The notes: generated by a model from the sequence alone, not told the origin. Shown: positions 46,394-57,206, numbered from the stretch's first letter. The stretch: 64,000 bases of DNA from Deinococcus aquaedulcis (GCF_019693445.1 NZ_JAHRBL010000004.1:62001-126000); one strand, 5' to 3'. Numbers and translations: made by a program.

Positions 46394-46397
<4 letters not shown>
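45201..46397 (+). CDS. coxB: cytochrome c oxidase subunit II fused to cytochrome c (caa3 type)
   Basis: 398 residues from a TTG start. Lipoprotein-type signal [17 protein letters not shown], then two membrane helices ([45 protein letters not shown]). CuA site: [12 protein letters not shown] gives Cys218, Cys222, His226 and Met229; the earlier ligand His is in DVIHGFWAP. From about residue 270 a cytochrome c domain with CAGCH (Cys281, Cys284, His285) and a distal Met candidate in GALMPSYDG. This fusion defines caa3 oxidases, as in Thermus. The stop overlaps the next start (GTGA). Confidence 0.95.
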
Positions 46398-48850
<2,453 letters not shown>

Positions 48851-48865
48851 GAACAGCTCAACAGC

Positions 48866-48900
48866 AAGAGGCGCCCTGGTGTGGGGCGCCTCTTTTGTTT
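48866..48900 (+). terminator. intrinsic terminator of the oxidase operon
   Basis: Eleven-base stem built on GAGGCGCCC / GGGCGCCTC with a seven-base loop and TCTTTTGTTT tail. Confidence 0.9.
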
Positions 48901-48923
48901 GGGGTGAAGGGCTCCTGCTGGCT

Positions 48924-49625
48924 TTACCCCTCTGGCCAGACCAGCGCGGGGTGATCGGTGTCAGGCCAAGCCACGGGCAGGTCAAGGGCAAGCCCAGGGC
49001 CATCAAGCCGCCGCACCGGCACCACCCCCACCCCGCTGCCGCACACCCACGCTCGGGTGACCCTCAGGAGTTCACGGGTGTGCACGGGGCGCTCGGTGAA
49101 GGCCCGCCCCTCCAGCCACACTGCGCGGGTCAGGCCCGGCAGGCCGCCAGCAGGGAGAACGAGTTCGCCGCCCAGTTCCAGCACCGGGGAGGTGCGGCTG
49201 CCGTCCACCAGCTCCCCGCCCGGATTGGTCAGCCAGCCTTCGAAGGCCGGGGCCGCTTGCCCGGCGGCGAGGCGGTAGGGCAGGTAATTGCCGGTCTTAT
49301 GGGCCGCCAGTTGGGGGTGCACCTGAAGGTCGGTGAGGCGCACGGCCACGCCTTCCAGCGGGCAAGGCCCTGGGGTGAGTGGGGTGTGCGACCAGAAGGT
49401 TCCTTCCCCGGTGACCGTGACGCGCAGCAGGCCCCAGGGGAAGGGGGCCAGGGGCGGCCGATCGGGGTCGGGTGCGGGCAGTCCCAGAAAGGTACAGGTG
49501 GCGCGCAGACGGGTCAGATGCTGGGGCCACAGTAGGGCCTCGCCGTGACGGGTGCGCACGGTGGTAAAAGCGCTGGCCCCGTGCAGCCACGCGGGCACCC
49601 GTACCGCCTCGGGCAGCGGTTTCAT
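48924..49625 (-). CDS. pabC: class IV aminotransferase, probable aminodeoxychorismate lyase
   Basis: 233 residues; start at MKPLPEAVRVPAWLHGASAF, overlapping the stop of the PabB-PabA gene by ATGA. PLP fold-type IV pattern: FTTVRTRHGEALLWPQHLTRLRATCTFLGL, catalytic Lys in AAHKTGNYLPYRLAAGQA, NPGGELVDGSRTSPVLELGGELVLP (the usual Glu-x-x-x-SN loop reads DGSRTSPV). Splits aminodeoxychorismate to p-aminobenzoate and pyruvate for folate. Slightly short. Identity as PabC rather than another class IV enzyme rests mainly on the coupling to PabB-PabA. Confidence 0.82.
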   Translation of the reverse strand: MKPLPEAVRVPAWLHGASAFTTVRTRHGEALLWPQHLTRLRATCTFLGLPAPDPDRPPLAPFPWGLLRVTVTGEGTFWSHTPLTPGPCPLEGVAVRLTDLQVHPQLAAHKTGNYLPYRLAAGQAAPAFEGWLTNPGGELVDGSRTSPVLELGGELVLPAGGLPGLTRAVWLEGRAFTERPVHTRELLRVTRAWVCGSGVGVVPVRRLDGPGLALDLPVAWPDTDHPALVWPEG

Positions 49626-51502
49626 CGAGGCTGGGCAGCGGCGCTGAGCTTCAGCCAGTTGCCCAGCAGAAGGCGCCCGGCCGGGCTGAGCACGCTTTCC
49701 GGGTGAAACTGCACCCCCCAGGCGGGCTGGCCGGGCACCGCCAGGGCCATCGCCTCGCCGTCGGCGCTCTGGGCGGTCACCAACGTCGGGTCCAGGCCGC
49801 GCACCACCAGCGAGTGGTAGCGCCCAAACGCGGCCCCCTGCGGCACGCCAGCAAACAGGTCCGTGCCGCTGTGGCGCACGTATTCCGGGCGGCCATGCAC
49901 CGGCTGCGCACGCACGACCTGTCCGCCCAGCACCTGCCCCAGCGCCTGATGCCCCAGACACACGCCCAGCAGCGGGATCCGCCGTTCCAGGCAGGCGCGG
50001 GTGAGGGCCAGGGTGCAGCCACTGGTCTCTGGCGTGCCGGGGCCGGGGCCCACCAGCACAGCGTGTGGTTGGCCGCGCAGCAGGACCAGGGCGTCCTCGT
50101 CCTGCGACCGCACCTCCACCTGGGCGCCCAGGGCCAGCAGATCGTGCGCCAGATTCCAGGTAAAGGAATCGCGGTTGTCCAGCAGCAGCACGCGCAGTTC
50201 GCTGTGGCCCGGGGCGGGGGGTGGGGCCCAGGGGCGGCCGGGCACCGGGGGCGCGGGGGGCTGCGCGGGGCGGCCCGGCACGCCGGCCAGCACGCTCAGC
50301 AGCGCCTGGGCTTTGTGGACCGTTTCCTGCGCCTCACGCGTGGGGTCGGCGTCAATCACGGTGCCGCCGCCTGCGCGCACCTCCACGGTCCAGCCCTGGG
50401 GCGTGCGCGTAAAGGCCGCCGTGCGAATCAGGATGTTCAGGTCCAGGCCCTCGCCGCTCAGCCGGCCCAGACCGCCCGTGTACCAGCCGCGTGGGCCCGG
50501 TTCCAGGGCCGCAATCGCCTCCATCACCCGCTCTTTGGGGGCGCCGGTGATGGTGCCGCCGGGGAAAGTGGCCGCCAGCACCTCGCGCAGCGTGATGCCG
50601 GGGCGGGCCTGCGCCGTCACCTCGGAGACCAGATGCATGACGTGGCTGTAACGCTCCACCAGCATCAGGTCCGGTACGGTCACGGTGCCCGGGGCCGCCA
50701 CCCGCCCCAGGTCGTGGCGCACGAGGTCCACCAGCATGGTGTGTTCGGCCACCTCCTTGGGGCTGCTTCTCAATTCGGCTTCAAAGGCCGCGTCCTCCTG
50801 CGGGGTGTCGCCCCGGCGGCGGGTGCCGGCAATGGGGCGGGCACTCAGCATTCCGCCGGCCCAGCGCACCAGGCGTTCCGGGCTGCACGACACCACCACC
50901 TCGTCGCCAAAGTCGGCGTAGGCCATGAAGGGGCTGGGGTTCACCTCGCGCAGGCGCAGGTAGGCGGCCAGGGGGTCGCCCTGCGCCGCCGCCCGCACCC
51001 CGCGCGAGAGGTTGACCTGATAGACCTCGCCGGCCCGGATCAGGTCCTGCACGGCGTGCACGCCTGCCGGATAGTCCACGTCGTCGGCGCCGAAGGGACC
51101 CACGGTCAGGGTGGGTTCGGGGCCCGGGTCCAGCGTCAGCCACTCGGCCCAGGGCACATGGGGCTCGCCCACCACGGCCACGGTGCACGCCTGCCGGTCC
51201 CACACCAGCCCCGAGGGGTAGTGGCCCCACCACATGGCCGGCCCCTGGGGGGCGTGGGTGTGCAGGCCAAACGCGCGGGCCGCCTCGTACTTCAGGCCGC
51301 CCAGCCATGCGGGGAAAAAGGTGTGGCCCCCCGGGGGGTCGGGGAGGTCATGGCGCACCGCCTGGGGCCACGCGCTCAGAAAGGACCAGCGGCTGTCTGG
51401 GGTGACGGGGCCCAGGGAGTCCAGCAGCACGAGGCCCGGGGCGCCGGCGGCGTGCAGGCGGCGCAGGGCGTCGGCGGGGGAGAGGGGCGCAGGCGCGGTC
51501 AC
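49622..51502 (-). CDS. aminodeoxychorismate synthase, PabB-PabA fusion
   Basis: 626 residues. Residues about 100-420 are the chorismate-binding component I (YQVNLSRGV, PFMAYADFGDEVVVSCSPERLV, RPIAGTRRRGDTPQEDAAF, VDLVRHDLGRVA, VTAQARPGITLREVLAATFPGGTITGAPK). Residues about 445-626 are a class I glutamine amidotransferase with DNRDSFTWNLAHDL, Cys515 in LLGVCLGHQALG and the His-Glu pair in VQFHPESVLSP. GTG start at 51502 because TACAAT lies six bases before it and the upstream extension runs through a repeat. The Ala in PIAGT is TrpE-like, so anthranilate synthase cannot be ruled out; the coupled pabC gene favours PABA. Confidence 0.85.
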   Translation of the reverse strand: MTAPAPLSPADALRRLHAAGAPGLVLLDSLGPVTPDSRWSFLSAWPQAVRHDLPDPPGGHTFFPAWLGGLKYEAARAFGLHTHAPQGPAMWWGHYPSGLVWDRQACTVAVVGEPHVPWAEWLTLDPGPEPTLTVGPFGADDVDYPAGVHAVQDLIRAGEVYQVNLSRGVRAAAQGDPLAAYLRLREVNPSPFMAYADFGDEVVVSCSPERLVRWAGGMLSARPIAGTRRRGDTPQEDAAFEAELRSSPKEVAEHTMLVDLVRHDLGRVAAPGTVTVPDLMLVERYSHVMHLVSEVTAQARPGITLREVLAATFPGGTITGAPKERVMEAIAALEPGPRGWYTGGLGRLSGEGLDLNILIRTAAFTRTPQGWTVEVRAGGGTVIDADPTREAQETVHKAQALLSVLAGVPGRPAQPPAPPVPGRPWAPPPAPGHSELRVLLLDNRDSFTWNLAHDLLALGAQVEVRSQDEDALVLLRGQPHAVLVGPGPGTPETSGCTLALTRACLERRIPLLGVCLGHQALGQVLGGQVVRAQPVHGRPEYVRHSGTDLFAGVPQGAAFGRYHSLVVRGLDPTLVTAQSADGEAMALAVPGQPAWGVQFHPESVLSPAGRLLLGNWLKLSAAAQPR

Positions 51503-51508
51503 GGGGGG

Positions 51509-51514
51509 ATTGTA
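51509..51514 (-). promoter_or_regulatory. -10 box of the pab operon, leaderless
   Basis: TACAAT on the minus strand, followed by CCCCCC and the GTG start at 51502. No room for a Shine-Dalgarno. Confidence 0.65.
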
Positions 51515-51534
51515 GCGGGGGGGGGATGGGGGCG

Positions 51535-51770
51535 TTTGCTGCGGTGGCCCCACCCCCCATCCCCAGAAGGGACGGGGGGAGCAGATGTTCGCACCGGGCA
51601 AGAGTTTCTCCTGAAGTTGGCTGGCTCGCTCTCTTAGGTAACGTGTCCGGCTTCGACGCCAGCCTCCGCCCCAGCGCAATGGCCCGCGCGCTGCACGCAC
51701 GACGGCCTCGTCTGGACCTGGGTGGTATGGGGGCAGGCTGCCTTGGTGCGGCCCAGCAGGTTCACTTTTC
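51535..51770 (+). repeat. dispersed 240-bp GC-rich repeat, copy 2
   Basis: Almost fills the 314-base gap 51503-51816, which has no supported gene. Aligns end to end with the reverse complement of 60292-60520. Shared blocks in order: GGCCCCACCCCCC, GGGGGGAGCA, CAAGAGTTTCT, ACGTGTCCGGCTTCGACGCC, GCAATGGCCCGCGC, CACGACGGCCTCGTCTGGAC and GGGGGCAGG. Confidence 0.75.
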
Positions 51771-51816
51771 AAAAGACAGAGGGAAAGGCAAGGCGGAGTG
51801 GGGGACGGTTGTGCGC

Positions 51817-52308
51817 TTACGACGTGCTTGAGTGCAGCGACAAGGTCATCACCCACTGGGGGCCGGCGGGGCCTTGGCGTTCGCCGAGCAGAGCAAAGCC
51901 GGCGCGGTCGTAGGTGCGCCGGGCGGCGGGGTTGCGCTGGTTGACGGCCAGCACCACACGCCGCGCCTGCGGAAAATGCCTGGGCACAAAGCTGGGCAGG
52001 GCGCGCATGGCTGCTGTCCCCAGGCCGCGTCCCTGCTCGCGGGCGTCCACGCTCAGGGCGCTGAGGGCCACGGCGCCGGGGTCGGGCTGCGGCAGATACT
52101 TGTCGCAGTGAGCACCCACCGACAGAGCAAACAGGCCCACCGGGCGTTCGCCGTCCAGAAGAGCCACTGCCAGCCGGTCTGGGTCCGCCTGCACCTGCGT
52201 CAGCAGGTCACGGGGGTGGGCGGTGAAGGCCAGTTGCTCTGGGGACAGCACCAAGTTCAGCAGCGCGGCTTCAAAGGCCGGTCGAAAGGGCTCAAGGCGG
52301 AGCGTCAT
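51817..52308 (-). CDS. GNAT-family N-acetyltransferase
   Basis: 163 residues. Acetyl-CoA-binding motif A SALSVDAREQGRGLGTAAMRALPSFV (Q-G-R-G-L-G) and the motif B region VVLAVNQRNPAARRTYDRAGFALLGE are typical. N-terminal LRLEPFRPAFEAALLNLVLSPEQLAFTAHP begins the fold. Substrate unknown. Monocistronic. Confidence 0.88.
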   Translation of the reverse strand: MTLRLEPFRPAFEAALLNLVLSPEQLAFTAHPRDLLTQVQADPDRLAVALLDGERPVGLFALSVGAHCDKYLPQPDPGAVALSALSVDAREQGRGLGTAAMRALPSFVPRHFPQARRVVLAVNQRNPAARRTYDRAGFALLGERQGPAGPQWVMTLSLHSSTS

Positions 52309-52386
52309 GGGCGCATGGTGGCATGGCGCTCGGGGATTGGGCGCCAGCTCTCTGTGCCTCCAGGGGGGTGGCAGAAGGTTCCCGCG

Positions 52387-53169
52387 TCAGAACTTCTGGA
52401 TAAACGTTTTCCAGCCGTCGAAGGTGCGCCGGGTGTTCTGGTTGGCGAGGCGAATCTGCACAATCTGGGTGTTCGTCGGCTCGGCGCGGCCAGCGGCCTT
52501 GAAGGCGCGGCGGATCAGGGCGGCGAATTCGGCTTCGTTGCCGGCAGCCAGCACCCAGTCCTGGGCGGCGCGCATGACTTCCTGGTAGGTGGTGCCGTTG
52601 GCCTTGATGTTGGCCTGCCAGTACGTCAGGTCGGCGGTGCTGGCCGTGCGGCCCAGGCTGCGCATGAAGGCCGCGCGGATCAGGCCTTCGCGGGCGCCGT
52701 CAATCTGGGGGTCTTGCAGGTAGGTGCGGGTAAAGGCCAGCAGGCTGCTGTAGGTGCTCTCGGGTTTCTGAGCCAGCTTGCCCAGCAGTTTGAAAAAGGG
52801 ATTATTCGGGTGCGGGGTGCCGCCCATCGCATCGAAAAACACGCGCCGGGTCAGGTCGGTCAGGATGGCTGCCGCGCCGGGGGCATGCAGGTTACGGGTC
52901 AGTTCGGCACGCACCTGGTTTTCCTGGGCCGCGCTCAGGTTGTCGTCGCGGTAGCCGCGCGCGGCCCACAAGCTGCGTTCCTGCAAGCTGCTGGGACGGC
53001 CCAGCACCTCGCGGTACAGGGCGTCCACCTGCCCGTTCGTGGCCAGACTGCCGGTGGCCTCTAAACTGCAGATAAACAGAAAACAGCTGGCATGGGCCGG
53101 GGCCAGGGTGCTCAGGGTCAGGGCGCCCAGTGTGATCAGCGCCGCGTGGCGAAGGTGGTGCAGGGTCAT
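52387..53169 (-). CDS. secreted DUF4214-like protein
   Basis: 260 residues; start at MTLHHLRHAALITLGALTLSTLAPAHA, a signal peptide with a cleavage site near residue 27. The mature helical part has two YREVLGR-type motifs, LYREVLGRPSSLQERSLWAARGY and FMRSLGRTASTADLTYWQANI, matching the DUF4214 (phycobilisome-linker-like) pattern seen in surface and exported proteins. Cys residues are confined to the CFLFIC segment just after cleavage. Function unknown. Confidence 0.78.
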   Translation of the reverse strand: MTLHHLRHAALITLGALTLSTLAPAHASCFLFICSLEATGSLATNGQVDALYREVLGRPSSLQERSLWAARGYRDDNLSAAQENQVRAELTRNLHAPGAAAILTDLTRRVFFDAMGGTPHPNNPFFKLLGKLAQKPESTYSSLLAFTRTYLQDPQIDGAREGLIRAAFMRSLGRTASTADLTYWQANIKANGTTYQEVMRAAQDWVLAAGNEAEFAALIRRAFKAAGRAEPTNTQIVQIRLANQNTRRTFDGWKTFIQKF

Positions 53170-53193
53170 GGGCGCACGGTACGGGGTGGGGCG

Positions 53194-53553
53194 TTGCGTG
53201 GGCGTTTCGCGGGGGAAAGGCGGCGCATATCTGAGCGACATGCCCGGATTCAGGGCCTACGCTCATGGTCAAGGCCAGACCTTGAACTCAGCCAGAAGAA
53301 GATTTTCTTCGGTCTTCTCGGGAGTGCCGTTCTCTGTTTTGGGCTCATGCGGTTGTTTGGCCCCTCCCCCCTCTGGCGCGAAGGGCTGAATCTGGCCGGC
53401 GCAGGCCTGGGCACGCTGGGCATGGGCTACGGCGCCTACGCCATGTGGACAAAAAGCGTGCAGTTGGCGCTCTGGCTAGCCTTGTTCTGCCTGTGGAGTG
53501 TGTGGGTGGGGCTCGGGGCTTTCTCTTTGGCAGGGCACCTTGACCGGATGTGA
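53194..53553 (+). CDS. possible small membrane protein
   Basis: Doubtful gene. The C-terminal 80 residues form clean hydrophobic helices (IFFGLLGSAVLCFGLM; GLNLAGAGLGTLGMGYGAYAMW; LALWLALFCLWSVWVGLGAF). No ATG precedes the first helix in frame; candidate starts are TTG at 53194, preceded by no good ribosome site, or ATG at 53347, which would drop the first helix. The coordinates use the TTG. Divergent from the DUF4214-like gene. Family not recognised. Confidence 0.35.
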   Translation: MRGRFAGERRRISERHARIQGLRSWSRPDLELSQKKIFFGLLGSAVLCFGLMRLFGPSPLWREGLNLAGAGLGTLGMGYGAYAMWTKSVQLALWLALFCLWSVWVGLGAFSLAGHLDRM

Positions 53554-53635
53554 CCACGCCGCTGCATCCTCCCAGCCGGGCCAGCCACTTCCTTTCCTCA
53601 GGGAAACCCTTACGGTCTATCCGGGTTTGGCGGGG

Positions 53636-53641
53636 TACACT
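53636..53641 (+). promoter_or_regulatory. -10 box of the Rrf2-type regulator gene, leaderless
   Basis: TACACT followed by GGGGCC and the ATG at 53648, a six-base gap. Confidence 0.6.
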
Positions 53642-53647
53642 GGGGCC

Positions 53648-54106
53648 ATGTGGGTGTCCACCAAAGCGCAATACGGGCTGCGCGCCCTGATCGAGATCGC
53701 GCGGCGGGGCGGCGAGGCCGTGCCCCTTAAAGACGTGTCCGAACGCCAGGGCATCAGCCAGCACTACCTGGAGCAGATTGCCAGCAATCTGCGCCGGGCC
53801 GGGTTTATCAAGAGCATTCGCGGCGCGCACGGCGGCTACCGCCTGGCCCGGCCCCCGCACGAGATCAACGCCTACGACGTGGTCACCGCCATGGAAGGCA
53901 GCATCGCCCCGGTGTCGTGCGTGGAAGACGACCATGTGTGTGAAAGCCAGAATGTCTGCGGCACCCAGAGCCTGTGGCACCGCGTGGACACCGCCCTGCG
54001 CGACGTGCTGGGCAGCACCACCCTGGCCGACCTGATCGTGGAAAGCGAGCGCCAGCAGCACGCCCGGCTGGTGCAGCTGGAGGGCAGCTACCTGCATCCG
54101 GGTTGA
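53648..54106 (+). CDS. Rrf2/IscR-family iron-sulfur regulator
   Basis: 152 residues. Winged helix: MWVSTKAQYGLRALIEIARRGGEAVPLKDVSERQGISQHYLEQIASNLRRAGFIKSIRGAHGGYRLARP is a classic Rrf2 N-terminus. Cys91, Cys98 and Cys104 fall almost exactly at the IscR cluster-ligand positions (92, 98, 104), so it probably binds a [2Fe-2S] or [4Fe-4S] cluster. CymR or NsrR roles are possible alternatives. No isc/suf genes nearby. The mRNA looks leaderless. Confidence 0.9.
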   Translation: MWVSTKAQYGLRALIEIARRGGEAVPLKDVSERQGISQHYLEQIASNLRRAGFIKSIRGAHGGYRLARPPHEINAYDVVTAMEGSIAPVSCVEDDHVCESQNVCGTQSLWHRVDTALRDVLGSTTLADLIVESERQQHARLVQLEGSYLHPG

Positions 54107-54118
54107 TGGTTTAGGGGT

Positions 54119-54157
54119 GATGGGTGATGGAGAGGTCAATCCTGTCCATCACCCATC
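54119..54157 (+). terminator. hairpin between the Rrf2 regulator gene and pyrD
   Basis: Thirteen-base perfect stem GATGGGTGATGGA / TCCATCACCCATC with a 13-base loop, ending 15 bases before the pyrD GTG. It could terminate the regulator transcript or attenuate pyrD. Confidence 0.5.
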
Positions 54158-54172
54158 CACTATCTTCCCTAC

Positions 54173-55261
54173 GTGTACCGCTCGCTGCTGAAGCCGCTGC
54201 TGTTTCGCCTGGATGCCGAAGACGCCCACCACCTCACCCTGGGGGGCCTGGAGGCAGCCTCGAAGGTGCCGCTGTGGCCCCAGGCGGCGCGCGCCCTGAC
54301 CGTCCCAGGCGGCGAAACTCTGTGCCAGACCCTGTGGGGGCAAGCCTTCGCCTCGCCCGTGGGGCTGGCGGCGGGGCTGGACAAGAACGGCGTGGCCGTG
54401 CCCGCGTTCAGTGCGCTGGGCTTCGGGTTTCTGGAGGTGGGGACAGTCACGCCCCAGCCGCAGCCAGGCAATGACCGGCCGCGCCTGTTTCGCCTGCCGC
54501 CCGACGAAGCACTGATTAACCGCATGGGCTTTAACAACGGCGGCACCGAGGCGCTGCACGGCCGGCTTCAAGGGCTGCGAACCCGCCCGGCACCCGTGTG
54601 GGTAAACATCGGCAAGAACAAGGCCACCCCCAACGAGGCCGCCGCACAGGATTACCGCCGCTGTGTAGCCGCGCTGCAGGACGTGGCCGACGCCTTTGTG
54701 GTGAATGTCAGCAGCCCCAATACCCCGGGCCTGCGCGCCCTGCAGGCCGCCGATGAGCTGGCGGCCCTGGTGCGCGCCGTGCTGGACGAGGTTGAGGCGG
54801 GCCGGGTGCGCGCCCTGCGCCGCCCCCCGGTACTCGTGAAGCTGGCCCCGGACCTGCACTCCGCCGATTTCGAGGCCAGTGTGGCGGCGGTGGTGGGCGC
54901 GGGGGCGGCCGGGCTGATCATCAGCAACACCACCCTGGCCCGGGGCGGCCTGACCCACCCCGCCCAGCAGGAGGCCGGCGGCCTCAGCGGGCGCCCGCTG
55001 ACCGCGCGGTCCACGGCCCTGGTCCGTGAGGCCTACCGCCTGACTGGGGGCCGGGTACCCATCGTGGGCGTGGGCGGCATCTTCACCGCCCAGGACGCCT
55101 ACGACAAGATTCGCGCGGGCGCCAGCCTCGTTGAGGTCTATTCCGCCCTGATCTACAAAGGCCCCGGGCTGGTCCGCGAACTGAATGCCGGTTTGGCCGA
55201 ACTGCTGCGCCGCGATGGGTTGCGGGGCATAGATGAAGTGGTCGGGGTGGACGCGGGGTAA
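54173..55261 (+). CDS. pyrD: dihydroorotate dehydrogenase (quinone), class 2
   Basis: 362 residues, GTG start. Fourth step of pyrimidine synthesis, reducing membrane quinone. N-terminal amphipathic membrane part YRSLLKPLLFRLDAEDAHHLTL; FMN barrel motifs PVGLAAGLDKNG, EVGTVTPQPQPGNDRPRLFRL, INRMGFNNGG, VNIGKNK, VVNVSSPNTPGLR with the class 2 catalytic Ser, LVKLAPDL, ISNTTLAR and IPIVGVGGI-type VPIVGVGGIFTAQDAYDKIRAGASLVEVYSALIYKGP. Complete. Confidence 0.97.
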   Translation: MYRSLLKPLLFRLDAEDAHHLTLGGLEAASKVPLWPQAARALTVPGGETLCQTLWGQAFASPVGLAAGLDKNGVAVPAFSALGFGFLEVGTVTPQPQPGNDRPRLFRLPPDEALINRMGFNNGGTEALHGRLQGLRTRPAPVWVNIGKNKATPNEAAAQDYRRCVAALQDVADAFVVNVSSPNTPGLRALQAADELAALVRAVLDEVEAGRVRALRRPPVLVKLAPDLHSADFEASVAAVVGAGAAGLIISNTTLARGGLTHPAQQEAGGLSGRPLTARSTALVREAYRLTGGRVPIVGVGGIFTAQDAYDKIRAGASLVEVYSALIYKGPGLVRELNAGLAELLRRDGLRGIDEVVGVDAG

Positions 55262-55265
55262 GTGC

Positions 55266-55430
55266 GCCGATGGCAGATGGCAGCAGGCAGATGGCTGCGC
55301 TTTTCGCCATCTGCCCGCTGGTGGTGGCTCAACGGCAACAGGCCCAGCGGCTCACCAACACGCACCATCAGGACCGCTTCTGGCCTTGAGCCATTTGCTG
55401 TCGGCCATCTGCCCCCTAATGTCCGCTCGT
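55266..55430. repeat. GCAGATGGC-type repeats and hairpin between pyrD and gdx
   Basis: GGCAGATGGC (55286-55295) pairs perfectly with GCCATCTGCC (55306-55315); extra half-copies lie at 55269-55281 and 55388-55415. Convergent genes flank it, so it probably terminates both. Confidence 0.6.
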
Positions 55431-55736
55431 CGCCTTCAGGCCCACAATCGCCACGACCATCAGCGCCATGAACAGCAGGCGCGGCGCGGTGGCGGGCTCC
55501 TGAAACAGCACGATGCCCAGGATGGCCGCGCCCACCGCCCCAATGCCCACCCACACGCCGTACGCCGTGCCAATCGGCAGCGTTTTGGTGGCCAGCCCCA
55601 GCAGGCCCATGCTGGCCACCATGCTCAGCAGGGTCAGCGCGGTGGGCAGGGGGCGAGTAAAGCCCTCGGTGTATTTGAGGCCAATGGCCCAGCCGACTTC
55701 CAGCAGACCTGCAATCACCAACAAGATCCATGCCAT
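55416..55736 (-). CDS. gdx: guanidinium exporter (SMR family, SugE/Gdx)
   Basis: 106 residues, four helices. Start at [26 protein letters not shown], not 41 codons upstream. The sequence follows E. coli Gdx/SugE closely: Glu in AGLLEVGWA (the proton/substrate carboxylate), [52 protein letters not shown]. Gdx exports guanidinium in exchange for protons. A probable guanidine-III riboswitch lies in its leader, which independently supports this substrate. Functions as a dual-topology dimer in the family. Confidence 0.95.
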   Translation of the reverse strand: MAWILLVIAGLLEVGWAIGLKYTEGFTRPLPTALTLLSMVASMGLLGLATKTLPIGTAYGVWVGIGAVGAAILGIVLFQEPATAPRLLFMALMVVAIVGLKATSGH

Positions 55737-55763
55737 GACGAACAGACACCTCCACTGTGCCCT

Positions 55764-55806
<43 letters not shown>

Positions 55807-55835
55807 AATCGGCCCTGGTGGGGGCGACTGAGGGC

Positions 55836-55841
55836 AGTATA
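55836..55841 (-). promoter_or_regulatory. -10 box of the gdx transcript
   Basis: TATACT on the minus strand; transcription would begin near 55829, about 20 bases before the riboswitch and 95 bases before the ATG. Confidence 0.5.
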
Positions 55842-55897
55842 GGGGCCCTGTGTAAGCAAGAGGAGAGAGGGGTGTAAAGGCGGTGAGGCGGCAGCGC

Positions 55898-56440
55898 CTA
55901 GCCCCGGCGGTAGACCTTGAAGCGGGCCGCGATGTCAAAGGTGGTGCAGGGGGCCACGTTCCGGGGCACGGGCGCGGCGCACACCGTCAGTTTGCCCCCG
56001 GCGCTGACCGTATCGGGGGTGCGCTCGCCCGCCGCGTCGGTGAGTTTGCCTAGCCTGGCGCTCAGTTCAACGGCTTCGTAGCCGGCGGCACTGACGGCGC
56101 GGTGCAGGGGATCGGGGCCGGGGTTGACCAGCGGGGCCAGCGGCAGCCACTGGCCCTGGCCCCGGGCATCTTTGGCGTATAACGTGGCCGACACGCGCGG
56201 AATCAGGAAAAAGGTGCGGGCCCCCGGCCAGCGCTGCGTCAGGGCCAGCGGCAGGCGCAGGGTGCACGTGGGGTAGGTTTCGTCGGCCAGCAGGAAGTTG
56301 TCGCGGCTGGCCTTGAAATAACTATCGGTGCAGCGGAGGGTGACCTTTTCGCGCGGCACCGGCACAGGGGGGTTGCCCAGCGCCTCGGCAGGCAAGACCA
56401 GCAGCGGGAGCAGCAGCAGGGGGCGCAGCAGACGGTTCAT
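55898..56440 (-). CDS. secreted hypothetical protein
   Basis: 180 residues; signal peptide [22 protein letters not shown]. The mature part is beta-rich with five cysteines ([42 protein letters not shown]) that could form disulfides. The ATG overlaps the stop of the upstream membrane protein gene (ATGA), so the two are coupled. No family recognised. Confidence 0.68.
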   Translation of the reverse strand: MNRLLRPLLLLPLLVLPAEALGNPPVPVPREKVTLRCTDSYFKASRDNFLLADETYPTCTLRLPLALTQRWPGARTFFLIPRVSATLYAKDARGQGQWLPLAPLVNPGPDPLHRAVSAAGYEAVELSARLGKLTDAAGERTPDTVSAGGKLTVCAAPVPRNVAPCTTFDIAARFKVYRRG

Positions 56441-56934
56441 GGTTCCTCCAGCACCGTTACGCTCACGCTGTCGTCAGCGGCGGTGTACGTGCAGACCAAA
56501 TCTACGGGCGCGCCGCCAGGGCCCGGCACCCGCCCATTCCAGGTGCGGCCGTCCGGGCTGGCGGCCATCTGCGTGGCGGCTTCGGTGGCTGTGGGCAGAT
56601 GCAGGGCTTCTGGCACCTGCCCCAGCGCGGCGGCCAGGGGCGCGCGGCAACGTGTGAGCAGCCCTGCGGCACTGATGCCGCCCGCCACGTCGGTGCCCGG
56701 CAGGGGAGTGGCTGGGCGCAGTGCCAGCCACACCGCCAGGGCCACCACCGGCACGAAGGGCAGCGCCCAGCGCAGCGGCCACCACACCGGGCGCGGGCGC
56801 AGGGCGGCGCGCACCTCGCGGCGGTAGGCGGCCTCGGCCAGTCGGCGCTGCGCGCGCTGCTGCGCGGCCTCGCCTACCTGCAGGGCCGCCAGTTCCTCCG
56901 CCTCAATGCGGCGGCGATCCTCCTCGCTGAGCAT
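56437..56934 (-). CDS. single-pass membrane protein, unknown function
   Basis: 165 residues; start at MLSEEDRRRIEAEELAALQ. An N-terminal charged helix with coiled-coil character (residues 1-45) precedes one membrane span, WALPFVPVVALAVWLAL, and an outer domain ending [33 protein letters not shown]. The layout (cytoplasmic coil, one span, small exported domain) is all that can be said. Coupled by ATGA to the secreted protein gene downstream. Confidence 0.65.
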   Translation of the reverse strand: MLSEEDRRRIEAEELAALQVGEAAQQRAQRRLAEAAYRREVRAALRPRPVWWPLRWALPFVPVVALAVWLALRPATPLPGTDVAGGISAAGLLTRCRAPLAAALGQVPEALHLPTATEAATQMAASPDGRTWNGRVPGPGGAPVDLVCTYTAADDSVSVTVLEEP

Positions 56935-57008
56935 GCAGGCAGCGTAAGAAGCCCAGCCGGGGGCGCGCATCCGCCCAAAGATGCAGCGGCGCCGGGGCAG
57001 GGGGGTGC

Positions 57009-57206
57009 CTAGGGCCGCTGGGGGGTCCAGTCCGGGTGCAGGTTGGGAACACAGGCGATGGGCATGGGTGCGCGGCCGGCGACCGGGCAGGCGCCTACTG
57101 GCGGGGAGCTGGCAAACGCGGTCTGCACCGGCCCGGCCAGGGCCGCGCCCACCACGACCGTTATCACCCCGGCCACCAGCGCCACACGTCTGGAAACACG
57201 AACCAT
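57009..57206 (-). CDS. small exported protein
   Basis: 65 residues. MVRVSRRVALVAGVITVVVGAALAGPVQTAFA is a signal peptide or a membrane anchor; the rest (VGACPVAGRAPMPIACVPNLHPDWTPQRP) has two cysteines. Unknown function; codon use matches the neighbours. Confidence 0.5.
   Translation of the reverse strand: MVRVSRRVALVAGVITVVVGAALAGPVQTAFASSPPVGACPVAGRAPMPIACVPNLHPDWTPQRP

Noticed and set aside
51503..51856. N-terminal extension of the PabB-PabA protein
   Set aside because: It would read through the 240-bp repeat and past a leaderless-type promoter; no component I sequence is found there.
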